Origin: Klebsiella pneumoniae
GTDB taxonomy: Bacteria > Pseudomonadota > Gammaproteobacteria > Ga0077536
Assembly: GCA_945862315.1 (NCBI GenBank)
Contig: CAMAXW010000015.1
Span: 1 to 64,000 of the forward strand
DNA length: 64,000 nt
Direction: 5' to 3'
In this document: positions 61,612-64,000 of the stretch, piece by piece
Layout: each line of letters opens with the position of its first letter
Position numbering within the stretch: position 1 is the stretch's first letter
Translations under genes and position numbers: made by a program
Notes under the pieces: generated by a model
The model's database searches: none
What the model saw: only the letters and a program-made list of their open reading frames with translations
Told to the model about the DNA's origin: nothing

Positions 61612-61668
61612 CCCAGTACTTCCAGCGGCGGGACGCGCATTATGCCCGGGAAGCGGTCCGCCCGCAGG

Positions 61669-61860
61669 CTAGTAGAGCTGTTCCCCCAGCGCATTGAGTT
61701 CGGCGCGCAAATCTAGCGCCACATTGCCCGATAGATGCAGACTGACCATCTGGCCAGCGCTATTGATAAAGTTCAGTTGGATACCGCGTTGGGGCAGCTG
61801 GTCCACCTGCATCAGCACATCCATGACTTCACCTTCCGCACACGAAATAAACGCCCCCAT
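61669..61860 (-). CDS. Small conserved-looking hypothetical protein (63 residues)
   Basis: A 63-residue soluble protein (MGAFISCAEGEVMDVLMQVD to the end ALGEQLY). An ideal GGAGG lies six to seven bases before the ATG, and the predicted strand-turn-strand and final helix look protein-like. No family recognised. It is in the same direction as hslO, 57 bases upstream of the hslO start, so it may be its leader gene. It is divergent from the thioredoxin gene. Confidence 0.65.
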   Translation of the reverse strand: MGAFISCAEGEVMDVLMQVDQLPQRGIQLNFINSAGQMVSLHLSGNVALDLRAELNALGEQLY

Positions 61861-62022
61861 GATAATTCCTCCGATGGCTGACTTGCGATTGTTGGAGGAT
61901 TGTTGTGGTGGTGTTTTGCAGGCTGATGACAGTTAAGACCGCCGGCATCGCCGCGGTCGGTCGAATTGGTTACCCTCCAGCCCTCCGCGCTCTCTTCAAT
62001 TTTTTTTAGGACATATCCTGAC

Positions 62023-62835
62023 ATGGCCCATGACATCAGCGACTTCGAACGACAAGTCATCGCCCGCAGCTTCGAGGTCCCGGTGGTGGCCGACTTCTGG
62101 GCCGAATGGTGTGGCCCGTGTAAAGCACTGGGCCCGGTGTTGGAAAAACTCGCCGCAGGCAACGGCGGCACTTGGGTGCTCGCCAAAATTGATACTGAGC
62201 GCTTTCCAGAGCACTCCGCACGCTTTGGGATCCGCAGTATCCCAGCCGTCAAATTATTTATAGATGGCAAACCGGTGGCCGAATTTACCGGCGCGCTGCC
62301 CGAATCCGCCGTGCGGGAATGGTTAGAAAAACATCTCCCGAGCAAAATCGCCCAGCTGCTGGCGCAAGCCGCCGAACTAGTGGCCGCCGGCGCGCTCGAT
62401 GCTGCCCGTGAACTGCTCGACAGGGTGCTGGGGAGCGAACCCAATAACCCGCAAGCCCGGGTTTTGCTGGCGCAGATCGTGCTGCACGACGACCCGGCGG
62501 CAGCACGCGAGCTGCTCGACAACATTGGCCAGAGTTCCGACCATTACGCGATGGCCGAGGCCATCCGCACCCTCGCCGACCAACTCGTGCTCGCCGCAGC
62601 CCCTGACGACCTCCCAGAGGACCCCGTCCGCGCCGATTATCTGTTGGCTTTGGTGGCCCTGCAGCGGCGCGACTTCGAGGAGTCGCTGCGACTTTTTATC
62701 AGCGTTCTGCGCCGCAACCGCCGTTATCAACAAGAGGGCGCGCGCCGCACCTGCATTGCCTTGTTCAAGGTGTTGGGTGAAAAAAACCCGCTCACTCAGC
62801 TCTGGCGCCGCGAATTGAGCGCGGCGTTGCACTAG
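62023..62835 (+). CDS. CnoX/YbbN-like thioredoxin with TPR domain
   Basis: A 270-residue protein. The N-terminal thioredoxin domain has DFWAEWCGPCKALGPVLEKL (Cys30 and Cys33, full CGPC) and the cis-Pro SIPAVKLF. The C-terminal part (about 110-270) is a set of TPR-like helices (LLAQAAELVAAGALDAAREL, DFEESLRLFISVLRRNRRYQ). Proteins of this layout couple redox chaperone action to GroEL or DNA replication proteins. The ATG at 62023 is chosen because the domain begins there; an in-frame upstream start adds 19 unrelated residues. Confidence 0.93.
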   Translation: MAHDISDFERQVIARSFEVPVVADFWAEWCGPCKALGPVLEKLAAGNGGTWVLAKIDTERFPEHSARFGIRSIPAVKLFIDGKPVAEFTGALPESAVREWLEKHLPSKIAQLLAQAAELVAAGALDAARELLDRVLGSEPNNPQARVLLAQIVLHDDPAAARELLDNIGQSSDHYAMAEAIRTLADQLVLAAAPDDLPEDPVRADYLLALVALQRRDFEESLRLFISVLRRNRRYQQEGARRTCIALFKVLGEKNPLTQLWRRELSAALH

Positions 62836-63588
62836 CCCATCGCTGGTCTTTAAAGCATTGACCGGGCGATACCACCCGGCCAGTGGGGTTGGCGCGGCAG
62901 TTTGAATGTGTGAATGCGGGCCTCTGGTAACCCATCGGGGCTGGCAGCCTCACCGCTCAGGCCAAAGCCTACTCAGGGTGTTCTAGCGCGCTAGTGGCAG
63001 CCCTTGGCCGAGAAATGCCGCGCGTGCATAACGCGAGGCCCGCTGGGAGATGCGCCTTTTTTAGGGCCTGCTGAAGACCTGCTGAGCGCCAATTCTGTTC
63101 TCAATGGCGCACGCTGCGCCGGCAAAAACCGTTGCCAGAGACATTCGCTCGTGCATCCGCTCAAAATTGCTGGGGCAAGCGCACGAAGGGATGATCGAGG
63201 CGGGGATGGCCCCCATGTGGCAGTTTTACCTTTGGGGGTTTTAACGGCGCATCAACTGATGGCGCGGCGACCCAACCTAGGCGAAATCGTGGCGTCGGGG
63301 GATGAAAAGCATGGACAACCTAGCCGCTGCGTTAATTTGCACAGGGATCGGTTAGTAGCACCGGCGTCGTCGCGGCTTGATACCCAGAGTCTGGGCAACC
63401 CGAAATACTCGGTTTTAGTGGGCCCGTAGTCCTAAGTTTTAGGACACTGCAGTCTGTGCGCCGGTTTCGCGCTGACGCTAACCGCGAAATCCTCACAGGA
63501 CTGGGGAGAGAGGTGGGTCGAGGTCACTGCTGGCGCTGCGTTACCGCAGTGGTACGCCAGCCGGCGAGCCTCGACCCGGCGCAAAGCT
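62836..63588. other. Gene-poor stretch
   Basis: About 750 bases with no convincing gene. One plus-strand frame (63004-63429) is open but has no ribosome site, is Cys/Arg/Gly-rich and shows no domain, so it is not called. The region contains the hairpin at 63529-63561, TTTTTTAGGG near 63057 and no clear promoter. It could be a decayed gene or an untranslated RNA locus. Confidence 0.5.
63529..63561 (-). terminator. Long hairpin downstream of the RRM protein gene
   Basis: GCTGGCG-CTGCG-TTAC-CGCAG-TGGTA-CGCCAGC forms a 12-base-pair stem with one 5-base bulge, 28 bases beyond the stop codon of the RRM gene. It is either a terminator or a 3' stabilising structure. Confidence 0.55.
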
Positions 63589-63861
63589 CTAGTACGCGTT
63601 GCGGCGCGGTGGACGCGCTTCACGTGGCTTGGCTTCGTTCACGCGCATATTGCGCCCTTTGAGCGGCTTCTCGTTCAGCGCTTTGATGGCCGAAAGTGCC
63701 TGACCATTGTTGGGCATTTCGACAAAACCAAAACCCTTGGACTCATTCGAGAACTTGTCGGAAATCACGGACGCGCTGGAGACTTCTCCAAACGCACCAA
63801 AGGCTTCCCTTAGGTCGGCGTCGGTGACGTCATAGGCCAAATTACCTGCATAAATATTCAT
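63589..63861 (-). CDS. RRM-domain RNA-binding protein
   Basis: A 90-residue single RRM. RNP2 is NIYAGNLAYDV and RNP1 is SKGFGFVEM, with the Phe residues for RNA stacking present. The tail KPREARPPRRNAY is short and basic. Bacterial RRM proteins of this kind are often cold- or stress-induced; not proven here. The ATG at 63861 follows GTGAGAT. The promoter should lie in the last 139 bases of the window. Confidence 0.94.
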   Translation of the reverse strand: MNIYAGNLAYDVTDADLREAFGAFGEVSSASVISDKFSNESKGFGFVEMPNNGQALSAIKALNEKPLKGRNMRVNEAKPREARPPRRNAY

Positions 63862-64000
63862 TCATATCTCACAAAAAATGGGGTGTACTTTGTCCACAAT
63901 CGCGAGCCCCGAAGCCAATGGCACAAGTAATTCGGGACTCGAAGTGCCGGCGACCGGCAGATTCGTCTATCCCACTGCGCCTCATCGTTAAAGGTAGCGC

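Noticed and set aside
63004-63429. 141-residue plus-strand frame
   Set aside because: No ribosome site, no domain, odd composition; kept only as part of the gene-poor interval.
1-64000. tRNA or rRNA genes
   Set aside because: No cloverleaf with a T-loop GTTCRAATC block in intergenic DNA was found; one similar string at about 29247 is inside a coding region.

Overview
The window is about 64 kb of high-GC DNA that reads like a chromosome segment of a gammaproteobacterium, probably an uncultured or little-studied hydrocarbon- or xenobiotic-degrading lineage. The housekeeping genes are typical of that class: SlyX, YaeQ, SirB1, YajD, RhlB, HrpB, Ogt, HslO, a CnoX-like thioredoxin and an Lrp next to leuA. 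No rRNA, tRNA, prophage, intact transposase or CRISPR array was seen.

Layout. 1-8.2 kb: a VOC protein, an acyl-CoA-dehydrogenase-fold oxidoreductase, a YhaO/YhaN-type nuclease-ATPase pair and an FAD monooxygenase. 8.5-10.3 kb: a repeat island with an orphan ribbon-helix-helix antitoxin, REPIN-like paired hairpins, many short GGGGTCAGACTC boxes and a tandem duplication that copies the tail of a VPLPA-CTERM surface protein gene. 11-12.6 kb: ogt and mntP, with a candidate manganese riboswitch before mntP. 12.6-30 kb: a catabolic region with two P450s, a D-aminoacylase-like amidohydrolase with a divergent AraC regulator, a flavin monooxygenase, a class III CoA transferase, an amidase, two enoyl-CoA hydratases and an LLM oxidoreductase. 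Inside it lies a four-gene envelope operon (DUF1302 barrel, DUF1329, a His/Met-rich lipoprotein, a small exported protein). 30-41 kb: yaeQ, slyX, a tartrate/isopropylmalate-type dehydrogenase, an amidohydrolase, VOC proteins, HNH and GIY-YIG nucleases, an MFS transporter, a CopC-like protein, a ferritin-like protein, SirB1 and a phosphoesterase. 41-50 kb: a copper region. 50-64 kb: mostly housekeeping genes.

The most notable locus is a complete copper membrane monooxygenase operon (pmo/amo-type, order C-A-B plus a fourth exported membrane protein) on the minus strand at 46.3-49.8 kb. The PmoC-like subunit keeps both intramembrane metal sites (Asp131/His135/His148 and Asn202/His206/His220). 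The PmoB-like subunit keeps its N-terminal His and the HxH copper motif. Facing it tail-to-tail is copC followed by a three-part fusion of CopD, cytochrome c and a cysteine-less thioredoxin-like domain. No methanol dehydrogenase or hydroxylamine oxidoreductase gene is present. Together with the P450, CoA-ester and DUF1302/DUF1329 genes, this suggests a short-chain hydrocarbon rather than methane or ammonia as substrate, but that is inference.

How the genes may work together: the outer-membrane and periplasmic DUF1302/DUF1329 set could handle hydrophobic substrates. The copper enzyme and P450s would introduce oxygen. The amidases and amidohydrolases, CoA transferase and enoyl-CoA hydratases would feed products to beta-oxidation-like routes. 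CopC/CopD and perhaps the His/Met-rich lipoprotein would supply copper.
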